Assembly: GCA_905480395.1 (NCBI GenBank)
Contig: CAJQQE010000014.1
Location: 124,001 to 188,000 of the forward strand
Direction: 5' to 3'
DNA length: 64,000 nt
From: an uncultured Phycisphaerales bacterium
Lineage (GTDB): Bacteria; Planctomycetota; Phycisphaerae; Phycisphaerales; SM1A02
A model generated the notes under the pieces. It saw nothing but the letters and a program-made list of their open reading frames with translations. It searched no databases and was not told where the DNA came from. The position numbers were made by a program, and so were the translations under genes. Within the stretch, counting starts at the first letter, position 1. Every line of letters starts with the position of its first letter. This document shows positions 26,785 through 37,938 of the stretch, one piece after another.

Positions 26785-27960
26785 ATGCCCTTGACTCCAT
26801 CGCTGGCCCATCCCCGACGATCATTTCCACTCGTCAACGCCATTTTTGCGGTGGTCGCGCTCTATCTGTTTCTGTGTGCCATCAATGTGATGGGATCAGG
26901 CCTCAAGGGCGTGGGCAAGCAGTCCGACTGGCTCGAGATGATCATCGCTCAGGGACACAACCCCCTCTTCGCGTTATTCGGCGCGGTGCTGGTGACTTCG
27001 ATCGTCCAGAGTTCTTCGTTCACCACGTCACTGATCATCACCTTGGTCGCGGCCGGCCAGATGCCGATCGAAACTGCGGTGTTTGCGGTGATGGGTGCCA
27101 ACATCGGTACCAGCGTCACGGGGCTCATTGTCTCTTTGGGAACCATGCGGATCCGGCGACAGTTCCGACGGGCCTATGCGGCGGCGTTGCTCCATGCGGT
27201 ACCCAACATCCTGACGGTGCTGATCCTCTTTCCAATCGAATGGATCACCAGCGCCTTGTCGAAGAACGGCATGGGAATTCTGGCCAACGTCGCGGCATTG
27301 ATCGCCGGTTCTCTGGGCTTTGACGAGGTCACCAAGCCGACCAACCCGATCAAGGTGATCACCAAGCCGGTGGTCAGTTTCCTCCAGTCGATGACCGAGT
27401 GGTTCGGTGGCGGCCCCTCGATCGTAAGTTCCGTCTCACTCTCGATCCTCGGTCTGCTTCTCCTCTTCTTCGCCTTGATATTCCTGGTGAAGAACCTCAA
27501 AGGCGCAGTCCTGAGCCGCCTCGAAGGCCTCTTCTCGACCGTATTCTTCCGCAACGATTTCGTCGCATGGCTCTCGGGAATCTTCTCCACGATCTCCGTT
27601 CAGTCGAGCTCGGTGACCACCAGCCTCATGGTGCCGATCGTCGGCGCGGGCGCCGTCAAGTTGAAGCGGGCGTTCCCATTCATGCTGGGGGCCAACATCG
27701 GCACCACGGTGACCGGGCTCATCGCCGCACTGGCCAATCCCACCAGCGCCGCCGTGACCGTCGCCATTGCCCATATCCTGTTCAACTGTTCAGACAATCT
27801 GATCTGGTATCCCCTCCGGAAGATCCCGATCCGCATCTCAAAGGCCTACAGCTCGCTCGCAAGCCGATCAAAGAAGTGGGCCTTCATCTTCTTGGCCGTG
27901 GTCTTCGTGGTTATTCCTGCGATCGGCCTGATCATCACCGAAGTGTTCATCTACAACTGA
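26785..27960 (+). CDS. Na/Pi-cotransporter II family protein
   Basis: A symporter-type membrane protein of 391 residues with eight or more hydrophobic helices. The two inverted family repeats are seen as TSIVQSSSFTTSLIITLV with MGANIGTSVTGLI, and SVQSSSVTTSLMVPIV with LGANIGTTVTGLI; the QSSS motifs form the substrate site in this family. It likely imports phosphate with sodium, giving low-affinity uptake beside the Pst ABC system. The gap of about 210 bases after phoU contains a CTCAGA/TCTGAG hairpin (26601-26618) without a T-run. A PhoU-type gene follows 21 bases later. Confidence 0.92.
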   Translation: MPLTPSLAHPRRSFPLVNAIFAVVALYLFLCAINVMGSGLKGVGKQSDWLEMIIAQGHNPLFALFGAVLVTSIVQSSSFTTSLIITLVAAGQMPIETAVFAVMGANIGTSVTGLIVSLGTMRIRRQFRRAYAAALLHAVPNILTVLILFPIEWITSALSKNGMGILANVAALIAGSLGFDEVTKPTNPIKVITKPVVSFLQSMTEWFGGGPSIVSSVSLSILGLLLLFFALIFLVKNLKGAVLSRLEGLFSTVFFRNDFVAWLSGIFSTISVQSSSVTTSLMVPIVGAGAVKLKRAFPFMLGANIGTTVTGLIAALANPTSAAVTVAIAHILFNCSDNLIWYPLRKIPIRISKAYSSLASRSKKWAFIFLAVVFVVIPAIGLIITEVFIYN

Positions 27961-27981
27961 GTCGATCCTGGAGTTTTTATC

Positions 27982-28677
27982 ATGCTCGGAGCCCTACTGG
28001 CAGCACTTCGCGGCGGCGACGCCCTCGATCAAGCATTTCGCGAATTCGACGAGATGCTGACCGCTGGACAGTGGATGTTCCGCGAGGTCCATGGGGTCCT
28101 TGCCGGCGGAAATCCGGCGGACGTGCGAGAAGCGGTGTTCACCCGCGATCAAGACATCAATCGTCTCCTCCGCTCGCTCCGTGGAAACATCGTGACGCAT
28201 CTCTCGGTGAATCGAAACGCGGACATCGCCGCCTGCCTGGCCCTGATGTCGATCGCCAAAGACGCGGAACGAATCGGCGACTACTGCAAGAATCTCTACG
28301 AAGTGACCGAGCATGGAGACTTCGGCCAGTCGCCCTCTCCGTATCAGGAACGAATACGGCAGATCCCCGGCGAGGTCGAGAAGATCTTTGATCTCGTTCG
28401 AGCGGCCTTCCAGAATTCCGATACCAAGGAAGCGAAAGTTGCGATCAAGGCCGCTGATGCGGTCCGAGCTGCCTGTGATGAAATCGCCATGGAACTACTG
28501 GACGATCGTTCCACCATCAGCATGCAGGAAGCCGTTTCGTATTCCATGCAAACGAGATACTTCAAGCGAATCGCGTCGCACTTGGCGAACATCTCGACTG
28601 CGGTCTTCGGCCGTATCGAAGATCTCGATTTTCGAAAGCCGCCGAAGCCGGGAAGTTCCGCCCAGACTCAATCCTGA
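27982..28677 (+). CDS. Second PhoU-domain protein
   Basis: A helical protein of 231 residues with PhoU-type segments: FTRDQDINRLLRSLRGNI in repeat one and LMSIAKDAERIGDYCKNLYEV, the characteristic metal-binding E-R-x-G-D helix, then QTRYFKRIASHLANISTAVF in repeat two. It is more divergent than the PhoU at 25912. Its position 21 bases behind the Na/Pi symporter suggests it regulates that transporter, as PhoU-like domains are fused to NptA-type symporters elsewhere; this is inference. The C-terminus is short and polar. Confidence 0.85.
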   Translation: MLGALLAALRGGDALDQAFREFDEMLTAGQWMFREVHGVLAGGNPADVREAVFTRDQDINRLLRSLRGNIVTHLSVNRNADIAACLALMSIAKDAERIGDYCKNLYEVTEHGDFGQSPSPYQERIRQIPGEVEKIFDLVRAAFQNSDTKEAKVAIKAADAVRAACDEIAMELLDDRSTISMQEAVSYSMQTRYFKRIASHLANISTAVFGRIEDLDFRKPPKPGSSAQTQS

Positions 28678-28896
28678 ATTCGTGATGGCCACCGCGTGGC
28701 CGCATCATCGACCTGACCCACTCAGACGGAACCAAACGCCGTCCGAGAAGAAAATGGTGGTGGATGAAGCGACGTTACCGTTTGGATCCCACCCCAACGC
28801 CTCTAGACTCGAACCGGAAGAACGAACCTGCCATCTCGGCTGGTCGTAGTGCGCAGGCCCTTCCAACTCGAATCTGTGTGCCCTCGGGATCAATCC

Positions 28897-29388
28897 ATGT
28901 CGTCGACGCATCCGAATCTCAGGCTCGTTCCGGCGTTCTCGCCGGAAGATGTGCGGATTCGAGCTACCCGGCAACTCTCCGAAACCCGACGGCGAATCGC
29001 TCTTGAGAATCGGCTCGCCGCGAATGCGAGCGTTGCCGAGGTCACGGAAACTGATCGGGTGGCATCGCCACATCTGGTGCTCGCTGGCCGAATCGCCGCC
29101 AGCCTCCACGGTGCCGTCCTCCCACCCGAACGACGCGAAGAACTCCTTCGATTCTCGAAGTCAATCGGAGTCCGTGAATTCGATGCCAGTCTGGTGATCG
29201 CGGTGATCCAAGATCGCGCTCGTCGAGGCGAATCCATGGATGACATCGTCGGCCCACTCAAGATTTTCTCGGGTCAGACTCGCTCGCCAAGAAAACTGAG
29301 CAATCTGAGTTTCGTCGCGCTCGGCGCGAGCTTGGGAATTGCCATCGGGCTCGCCACCCTGATGGTTCAGTGGCTCACCAAGGTCTGA
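28897..29388 (+). CDS. Hypothetical tail-anchored protein
   Basis: No family recognised. The ATG at 28897 gives 163 residues; a GTG at 28849 would add sixteen. The body is soluble and rich in Arg/Glu/Ala (TRQLSETRRRIALENRLAAN, GVREFDASLVIAVIQDRARR). A single hydrophobic helix lies at the very C-terminus (SFVALGASLGIAIGLATLMV) followed by QWLTKV, so it would be tail-anchored facing the cytoplasm. It is convergent with rnc, with ten bases between stops. Confidence 0.65.
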   Translation: MSSTHPNLRLVPAFSPEDVRIRATRQLSETRRRIALENRLAANASVAEVTETDRVASPHLVLAGRIAASLHGAVLPPERREELLRFSKSIGVREFDASLVIAVIQDRARRGESMDDIVGPLKIFSGQTRSPRKLSNLSFVALGASLGIAIGLATLMVQWLTKV

Positions 29389-29398
29389 ATCCTGAACC

Positions 29399-30292
29399 TC
29401 ACTCGATCAGCGTCTCGACATCCGCGGCCAGATCGCCCGCGTCTTCAGGCCCTTGAACGTCTTCAATACCTGTGGATTCACTCCCCGCGTCGTCGGCGGA
29501 CACCTCGGCGGATTCTTCTGCGCCAGGCTTCTCCGCGACCGGGTTGTCAATGGGGTCATCATTCCAACAGTCATCTGACAGTCGAATGTCGCCAGCGCCA
29601 TCGGTGACCGCCAGATCAAGATGCAGCAGGGCGGCCAGCGCCGCTTGCTGTTCCGCCTGTTTCTTGTTCGGCCCCCAGCAGCCTTCAAACTGTCGACCAC
29701 CCGCCGCCACGCACACCTCGAAGCACTTCGAATGGTCGGGGCCCCTTTCGTCGAGGACCAAGTACACCGGCGCGCCAAGCCCTTTCCTCTGGAAGACCTG
29801 TTGCAAGACAGATTTGAAATTATGCTGATGCCCGAGTTTCGCCGCATGCTCGATCCGCGACTCGAGTAAGTCGAGAATAAACTGACGCGCCCGACCAAAT
29901 CCGCCGTCAAGGTACATCGCGCCAATGGCCGATTCCAACACGGCCGCGTGCAGCGAAGACGGCATGTCTCCGCGACCGTTCATGCCCTTACCGAGCTCCA
30001 AGAGCTCGCCGAGGCCCAGCTCTTCGGCGATTTCGGCACAGACCCGTCGGCTCACCACATTCGACTTGATCTTGGTCAACTCGCCTTCGAGTAAATCTGG
30101 GTATCGATCAAAGAGTTCGGTACACACGACCATGCCAAGGATGGCGTCGCCGAGGAACTCCAGCCGCTCGTTGGAGTCGAGTCGGTCGTCGGCCGAGGAG
30201 GCATGACGCAGTGATTGGGCCAGAAGGACTCGATCCTTAAATCGATATCCGATTCGTCGCTCGGCTTCCGCCAGTCTGTCCATCAGTTCCAT
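29399..30292 (-). CDS. rnc: Ribonuclease III
   Basis: Cleaves double-stranded RNA, notably rRNA precursors. From the ATG at 30292 it has 297 residues; a reading frame 33 codons longer lacks domain sense. The catalytic domain begins ERRIGYRFKDRVLLAQSLRH and has the signature NERLEFLGDAILG plus the later metal-binding AAVLESAIGAMYLDGG. The double-stranded-RNA-binding domain follows (NFKSVLQQVFQRKG, KQAEQQAALAALLHL). A tail of about 65 acidic residues (SAEVSADDAGSESTGIED) extends past the usual end, which is uncommon. Confidence 0.95.
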   Translation of the reverse strand: MELMDRLAEAERRIGYRFKDRVLLAQSLRHASSADDRLDSNERLEFLGDAILGMVVCTELFDRYPDLLEGELTKIKSNVVSRRVCAEIAEELGLGELLELGKGMNGRGDMPSSLHAAVLESAIGAMYLDGGFGRARQFILDLLESRIEHAAKLGHQHNFKSVLQQVFQRKGLGAPVYLVLDERGPDHSKCFEVCVAAGGRQFEGCWGPNKKQAEQQAALAALLHLDLAVTDGAGDIRLSDDCWNDDPIDNPVAEKPGAEESAEVSADDAGSESTGIEDVQGPEDAGDLAADVETLIE

Positions 30293-30717
30293 TGCAATTC
30301 CCGTCAACACCCCGGAACCGGTGAACCGGCCCGGTTGAACCAAGAGCGTGAGATGGGTCGAGCGGTTGCTCCTGGAGTCGTGGCAGGCCACCGAATGATG
30401 GCAAGCACCGGCTCCGGGAGAAAACGCGCGCCCGCGAGATCGAACCCGAGTTTACTCCCACCAGCAGCAACAGATGCCACGGAAAGGACGGATCCCTTTC
30501 AGCATCGGCGTTATTGGGGGCAGTATCGATGATCCTGTAGAATTTAGCCCCCAATGGGGTCGACCATCCGAAGGGATCCTGCTACCTTTTCGGATTCCCC
30601 GCTGCCGGGTTTCCTGGCACCACCCCCCCGGTTTCGGGTCTGACCCCGACGTTCCATCGTCGAGGCTTCCGAAGTTTCGCCGGTTTCGCCCCTGTCCCGA
30701 AAGTTTCGGAGTTTCCC
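30293..30717. other. Divergent intergenic region between rnc and rpmH
   Basis: About 425 bases with no credible gene. The right half is rich in GTTTCG-type words in loose 9-10 bp steps (about 30600-30717: GAAGTTTCG, CCGGTTTCG, AAGTTTCGGAGTTTCC), recalling the octamer repeat near 2421. A promoter candidate is listed separately. Confidence 0.45.
30514..30543 (+). promoter_or_regulatory. Candidate promoter upstream of rpmH
   Basis: TTGGGG, an 18-base spacer and TAGAAT preceded by TG fit a sigma-70 promoter facing rpmH. It would leave a leader of about 170 bases. The -35 match is only partial. Confidence 0.3.
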
Positions 30718-30861
30718 ATGGCATTGCATTACCCTCGCAAGGTAAGCCGAATCAAGAAGGTCCGGAAGATGGGTTTCCGTGCCCGGATGTCGACGAAGGC
30801 TGGTCGCAAGATCATCAATCGCCGTCGTGCCCTTGGCCGCAAGCGGTTGACCACCATCTGA
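30718..30861 (+). CDS. rpmH: Ribosomal protein bL34
   Basis: A 47-residue, strongly basic large-subunit protein. The sequence [18 protein letters not shown] followed by [20 protein letters not shown] is the bL34 signature (GFRxRMxTKxGRxxxxxRRxKGRxxL). The lysine-rich N-terminal part resembles the family with a MALHYPRK start. In most bacteria rnpA follows; here the next gene is a shikimate kinase, 13 bases downstream, and no dnaA is in the window. Confidence 0.93.
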   Translation: MALHYPRKVSRIKKVRKMGFRARMSTKAGRKIINRRRALGRKRLTTI

Positions 30862-30874
30862 GCTTGGTTCCAGA

Positions 30875-31393
30875 ATGCACTTGATCCTGATCGGCCTTCG
30901 CGGCTCCGGCAAATCAACCGCCGGTCGCTTGACGGCCGATCTTGTTTCTCGGCCGTTCATTGATCTTGATGACCGAACCGAAGCGATCTGCGGCCTGGAT
31001 GCAATGACCTGCTTCGAGCAACGAGGCGAGAGCGCCTGGCGGGACGCAGAGGCATCGGCCCTACGAAACTCCATCGACGAAACGAACGCCTCGATTATCG
31101 CACTCGGCGGCGGCACGCCGACGGCGCCACACGCGGCGGCGATGCTTCAAGAAGCCCGTCGCAATGGTCGCGTCAAAATTGTCTGGTTAAAAGACACCCC
31201 CGCCAATCTTGCGAGCCGAATCGTCGATGACCAAAGCCGACCAGCCTTGAGCGACCTCGAACCTGCCGAAGAGATGCAGTTGATGCTCGAGCGCCGCGGG
31301 CCAATCTTCCGTGGGCTCGCAGATGCCGAAATCGAGATTGACAACCGGCCACTTTCCGCGGTGATCGCGGAACTCGTCTCGTTGGTGACCTGA
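30875..31393 (+). CDS. aroK: Shikimate kinase
   Basis: Phosphorylates shikimate on the route to chorismate. 172 residues, standard size. Walker A is LIGLRGSGKSTAG (residues 7-15), the shikimate-binding FIDLDDRTEAICG gives the conserved D-x-D, then FEQRGESAWRDAEASAL, the glycine-rich IIALGGGTPT and the lid VWLKDTPANLASRI with RPAL. It begins 13 bases after rpmH, implying co-transcription. Confidence 0.93.
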   Translation: MHLILIGLRGSGKSTAGRLTADLVSRPFIDLDDRTEAICGLDAMTCFEQRGESAWRDAEASALRNSIDETNASIIALGGGTPTAPHAAAMLQEARRNGRVKIVWLKDTPANLASRIVDDQSRPALSDLEPAEEMQLMLERRGPIFRGLADAEIEIDNRPLSAVIAELVSLVT

Positions 31394-31408
31394 ACAACAC
31401 CGAAGGCG

Positions 31409-31807
31409 TCAGGCTGAACGAAGCAAGCAGCCCTGCTCGAGGTAGCGAGTCAGCGTCCCGGACTCGATTCTGGTGTCGAACCGTTCAAACGCCGCCGCCA
31501 AGACCATCGTCCCGGTTCGGGTGTCTTCGTCAGCGATCCTGATGATGCTTGCCCATCCGTGAAGGGTGGCCGCACCGCCGGGAAGCTCGATTTCGAATCG
31601 GACTCGACTTCCTTCCGGCAGCGGTACGTCGCATTCGAATCGAACGCCCCCAACCGCCAGATCATGGATGTGTCCATCGATGAGTTCGCCTGACTCGGTC
31701 TGAATGCGGATCAAGGAATACATGGGACGAACTGCGTATCGGCGATGACGACGGCGATCGTGGTCGGTCCGAAAGGTCAGATCCTGAGTGAATTCAGCAA
31801 CTTGCAT
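31409..31807 (-). CDS. PilZ-domain protein, degenerate second motif
   Basis: The ATG at 31807 is chosen for GGAG seven bases upstream, giving 132 residues. The PilZ c-di-GMP-binding elements are the arginine motif DRRRHRRYAVRP and the later HIHDLAVGGVRFEC, which normally reads D/N-x-S-x-x-G; here the serine is alanine. The strands ESGELIDGHI and GSRVRFEIELPGG follow the fold. Arginines are intact, so c-di-GMP binding remains plausible. It is convergent with aroK and divergent from uppP. Confidence 0.82.
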   Translation of the reverse strand: MQVAEFTQDLTFRTDHDRRRHRRYAVRPMYSLIRIQTESGELIDGHIHDLAVGGVRFECDVPLPEGSRVRFEIELPGGAATLHGWASIIRIADEDTRTGTMVLAAAFERFDTRIESGTLTRYLEQGCLLRSA

Positions 31808-32114
31808 GGCGAGTCTCCAGCACAAACCTGGAAGCGAGTTCGTTCGACGAACGAATTCCAGCTCCGTCCAACGAATCGACGACATCCGACCCCAACTGAA
31901 GCGTTGTCGGACCAATCCAGACGGATCGTCCGGAACGACCGTTTCAAAGCGGCGTTCCCGACCATGGAATGGTGTTTTGATCGATCACGAACCGGCCTAT
32001 CACCCGCCAGAACGCGAAGGACCATAGAAGAAGATCGGCCTTTCGGGCCGATGATGCTCTGGCGGGGATCGACTTTTCGATGAATCTCGATTCCGAAATC
32101 TTCTTTTCGAGAGA
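31808..32114. other. Divergent region between PilZ gene and uppP
   Basis: About 307 bases without a gene. A stable hairpin ATCGGCC-tttcg-GGCCGAT (32033-32051) sits 64 bases before the uppP start in its leader; no T-run follows. I see no clear promoter. Confidence 0.4.
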
Positions 32115-33047
32115 ATGCTCACCATGACGCCGTTTGACGCCATCATCCTTGGCTTGGTCGAGGGTATTACCGAGTATCTGCCGGTCTCCTCGACTGGTCA
32201 CCTGATCATCGTGGCGAGCCTCCTGGGGCTTGATCGGGATCCCAAGATCGAGTCCGCGGTCAACGCGTTTAACATCGTCATTCAGGGTGGCGCCATCTTG
32301 GCGGTCATCGGCCTCTATCGGGTCCGAGTCTGGTCGATGATCCAAGGCCTGCTTGGAAAGGACCCCGGAGGCCGCCGGCTCTTCATCAATCTGGTCATCG
32401 CCTTCATCCCGGCGGCGATCTTCGGTGTCCTACTCGACGACATCATCGAAGCCGCCTTATTCCGTCCTTGGCCGGTCATTGGCGCCTTGGCGGTGGGTGG
32501 CCTCTTGCTCATTGGCATGAAACGATGGCAGGACCGGGTCTACGCCAGCGCGGAGGACGAGGCGGGTGAGAATCAATTCATCGACATCGAAGACCTGACC
32601 TGGAAGAACGCGTTGTTGATCGGCCTGCTGCAATGCGTGGCGATGTGGCCGGGGACCAGCCGTTCGATGATGACCATCGTCGGCGGCATGTTCGTCGGCC
32701 TCCGCCCAAAGCAAGCTGCGGAGTTTTCCTTCCTCCTCGGGCTGCCCACCCTTGGCGGGGCCTGTGCCTACAAGGCGATGAAGAGTGGTGACGAGATCGT
32801 CGCCCTCGGCGTCCTTCCGCTGATCCTCGGCATCACCGTGGCGACCATCTCAGCCGCATTCGCGGTGAAATGGCTCGTTGGCTATCTCGCCAATCATGGG
32901 CTCGCGATCTTTGGTTGGTATCGAATCGTCCTCGCCATCGTCCTGGCCGGACTCTGGATCGGCGGCGTGGTTCAGTTCGGACCGGACGATGCGTCCGTGG
33001 AAGAACCGGGATCGATCGCTCCCTTGTCTACCGTCACCTCAGACTGA
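32115..33047 (+). CDS. uppP: Undecaprenyl-diphosphatase (UppP/BacA)
   Basis: An integral membrane enzyme that recycles the C55 lipid carrier for cell-wall and surface-polymer synthesis. 310 residues with eight or so helices; an ATG three codons later is possible. Catalytic motifs are GLVEGITEYLPVSSTGHLI (Glu-rich box with the serine-rich loop) and WPGTSRSMMTIVGG (PGxSRS box). A cytoplasmic insertion (ASAEDEAGENQFIDIEDL) lies between them as in homologues. Its 3' end overlaps the convergent gene at 32972 by 76 bases. Confidence 0.95.
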   Translation: MLTMTPFDAIILGLVEGITEYLPVSSTGHLIIVASLLGLDRDPKIESAVNAFNIVIQGGAILAVIGLYRVRVWSMIQGLLGKDPGGRRLFINLVIAFIPAAIFGVLLDDIIEAALFRPWPVIGALAVGGLLLIGMKRWQDRVYASAEDEAGENQFIDIEDLTWKNALLIGLLQCVAMWPGTSRSMMTIVGGMFVGLRPKQAAEFSFLLGLPTLGGACAYKAMKSGDEIVALGVLPLILGITVATISAAFAVKWLVGYLANHGLAIFGWYRIVLAIVLAGLWIGGVVQFGPDDASVEEPGSIAPLSTVTSD

Positions 33048-33565
33048 TCCCCCGCCGGTTCGTCGGCCTTCGAAGGCAGTGTTCCACGGGCCACGCCGTC
33101 GAGGAGACGTGCCGCCTCGAGGCGGCCAGCGGTCTCAAATGACCACGCGCCCACACCCTTGGGAAGCTCGGATCCATCCTCGAAGATCCAGACCCGCCAT
33201 CGGTTGACGACTTGGGCTGCCACGGCTCCAGCCGTGCCATCGGGCGTCGCCACCGGAGACAACGCGTCCTTCCATACCGGCGTCGTCAACTCGGCACGAG
33301 GCCATCGTTGGAGGATCTGATTCTCGTCACCGACGGTTGCCAAACCGAAGGTCCCTGTTCCATCACCGATCTGGTCGACCAAGACGACCTTCACACCATC
33401 GATCATGATCGGCGTTCCCACGATCCGCATCGCGGTTCGCGGCCAGAGGGTCCCACCGATCGCCCACGCGAGAAGTGCCGCCATCACGACGAAAACCACA
33501 ATCTTCACCAGAAGACTGCGGAAGCCAAGATAGACCTGACCCATGGGGCTGGCGTTCGGACTCAT
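32972..33565 (-). CDS. Hypothetical membrane-anchored protein
   Basis: Not recognised. The ATG at 33565 follows TTGAGGG; 197 residues. One transmembrane helix near the N-terminus (LLVKIVVFVVMAALLAWAIGG) anchors a domain of about 150 residues with beta-strands such as MRIVGTPIMIDGVKVVLVDQ and RWRVWIFEDGS. The C-terminus is acidic and low-complexity and overlaps antisense with the end of uppP. It lies about 125 bases downstream of ligA. Confidence 0.65.
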   Translation of the reverse strand: MSPNASPMGQVYLGFRSLLVKIVVFVVMAALLAWAIGGTLWPRTAMRIVGTPIMIDGVKVVLVDQIGDGTGTFGLATVGDENQILQRWPRAELTTPVWKDALSPVATPDGTAGAVAAQVVNRWRVWIFEDGSELPKGVGAWSFETAGRLEAARLLDGVARGTLPSKADEPAGDQSEVTVDKGAIDPGSSTDASSGPN

Positions 33566-33690
33566 GCCCTCAAGTGTATCCGGCACGTCAAGGGGGGTCG
33601 GATCAAGACACACCGCCCGGGGCTCCACGCTGGACCTTCGTGCGATCGAACCCTCCGCTGCCGGTTCTCACGACGACGTCTGGACGGTCT

Positions 33691-36025
<2,335 letters not shown>

Positions 36026-36029
36026 TGGC

Positions 36030-36869
36030 TCAGGATCCCCTCAATCGTCGCATCGCAACGAGAATGTCATGTTCCCGGTCCTCACCGGCTTCTCTTTCGA
36101 TCACCACGTCGATCGGTCGCCCGATCGATTCCACGGCGGCCATGAACGCATCCCAGTCCACTTGGCCGCTCCCGAGGGGAACCTCTGCCCCCCACGTCCC
36201 CGGCTCGGATGTCATGGTCGCATCTTTTGCATGGACCTGAACGACGTGATCGGCGAGCAGACTGATGGCTTCGACCGGATCGCCCATTCCGTACAGGATC
36301 ATGTTCGCCGGATCGAAGTTGACGCCCACCGAGGCATGACCAAGTGCCTGCAACGCCTCCAGCAAGGTTGCCGCTGATTCCTGGCCGGTTTCGAGACCGA
36401 CTCGGACGTTTCGTTGGGCGAAAATGTCGGCGAGCGTTCGAAGACGCTCGAGCACCACGTTTCGAACCGGGTCATCCGCATCATGGGGAATGAAGCCGGC
36501 ATGCACGGTGACCAGATCGATGGCGTGGTTCCCAGCGAAGTCTGCAACCCGTTCCGCACGATCCCGAGTCGCAGGCCAGTGCGGGTCAGGACGAACCCCG
36601 CCGGTGGCCTTGATGGTCTCTAAGGTCGAGTAGTCCTCGCCCACCGATTCCAACATGCCGCTGGCGACGCCGATGCCCGCATCCTTCAGTCTGGACATGA
36701 CGTCCCCAAACGCCGCGGCATCTTCCAGCACCGGCCCAAGGGCGAGTTGGACTTTGGGAAGTCCGATTCGTTGCAATGAGGCCACCAGATCCGCGCCATC
36801 AGTCGGGCGGAGGCTCCAACTGCAGACTCCCAGTCGATCGATCGGGATGGTGATTCGAGCGTCGTTCAT
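36030..36869 (-). CDS. Sugar phosphate isomerase/epimerase family protein (AP-endonuclease-2 TIM barrel)
   Basis: A 279-residue TIM barrel. Strand and metal-ligand motifs visible are RLGVCSWSLRP, LVTVHAGFIPHD (His ligand), VRVGLETGQE (Glu ligand), SVGVNFDPANM (Asp), VVQVHAKDATM (His) and PIDVVIEREAG (Glu). These match the xylose-isomerase-like superfamily used for inositol or unusual sugar metabolism; the substrate cannot be read. It heads the tight cluster leading to ligA. Confidence 0.82.
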   Translation of the reverse strand: MNDARITIPIDRLGVCSWSLRPTDGADLVASLQRIGLPKVQLALGPVLEDAAAFGDVMSRLKDAGIGVASGMLESVGEDYSTLETIKATGGVRPDPHWPATRDRAERVADFAGNHAIDLVTVHAGFIPHDADDPVRNVVLERLRTLADIFAQRNVRVGLETGQESAATLLEALQALGHASVGVNFDPANMILYGMGDPVEAISLLADHVVQVHAKDATMTSEPGTWGAEVPLGSGQVDWDAFMAAVESIGRPIDVVIEREAGEDREHDILVAMRRLRGS

Positions 36870-36880
36870 GACCAGCGATT

Positions 36881-37938
36881 CTACCGTCCTTCGGTGACCC
36901 TCCGCTCACCGCTCGGCCCCGTTCCGGGACGACGCAGGCGACCGACGAGGAGGTACAGGTTGTCGCGGACCTTCCCCAACCGCTTGAACATCCGCACGTA
37001 GTGAAGCACGAAGGCCTGCATTCGCCAGATCACCGATCGAATCGGCGGAGAGGGACGCCGCGGCCCGATCGGCTCGTACCCGAGTTGCTCCATCAGGTCG
37101 CCGGCGACTGATTCGACGCGTTGAATCTCCACGGGCTTCATCCGCTGCCTCCAGGCCCCGGCATTGGCCGGAACCACTTCCAACTCTGAGATGTTCGAGT
37201 CGGCAGAGGGGTGATCCCGGCTCGGTGGAACCAGTTTGACCAGTTCATCGGGAATCGACTCCCCGAGAAACTCGAAGATCCCGCGCATCGTCGAGTCCGG
37301 CTCAACCAGCAGTCGTTCATACCGCACTTCTCGATACTGGCCCGATTCCAGACGGGCCCCGGCTTCCTGCCCGAGGGACACGTCTCGTCGCCAGAGCAAC
37401 GCGGCCGAGTGGTGGTTCCCGCTGCCCTGGGGATGTCGTCTCCAGGAGTTGGCGGCGGGCCTTGGATCGCGGATGATGTGAATCACCTGCGCTTCAGGGA
37501 AGATCTCGACAAGCGTCGCGATGTGCCGGACGTAATGCGGCGTCTTGTCCCCCCATCTCGGTCGCGACTCGGTCTCGGACCAGGCCAAGAAGAGCGTGTC
37601 GACCGCGTCGGCATAACTTCGACAATGTGAGAAGTCCTCGGCCCGGATATCGAGTTTCCAGCGTCGCACCCTCGAGAATGAGACCATGCGCCGCCCGAGG
37701 CGGACCGCTCGTCCGAATCGCGCGGATCCCCCAAGGACTTGTAGAAGTGCGGGATGAAGTGGGACTCGCCAGGAATCGAGATCCTGGGGTGGGCCCGGAT
37801 CATGTTCCGGAGGAGACCGGTCCCGCTCCTTGGCGATCCGACGATGAAGATCGGGCGTTCCGGCCGCGCCACCTCTTGATGCGGGAGCTGTTCTTCCCGG
37901 CGTCCATGATCGGTTGGCCTCGACATGACCCCCATCAT
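36881..37938 (-). pseudogene. Sulfotransferase family protein with a single-base frameshift
   Basis: The protein is split between two frames. From ATG 37938 the first frame gives the PAPS-binding FIVGSPRSGTGLLRNMI and ISIPGESHFIPHFYKSLGDPR. Sense continues one frame back from about 37735: SFSRVRRWKLDIRAEDF, FLAWSETESRPRWGDKTPHY, the 3'-phosphate loop AQVIHIIRDPRPAANSW and YERLLVEPDSTMRGIFEFL, ending at 36881. The switch falls between about 37690 and 37735, near a GGGGG run. It could be a real inactivating change, programmed slippage or a base-calling error. Such enzymes sulfate carbohydrates or lipids and are numerous in Planctomycetota. Confidence 0.7.
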
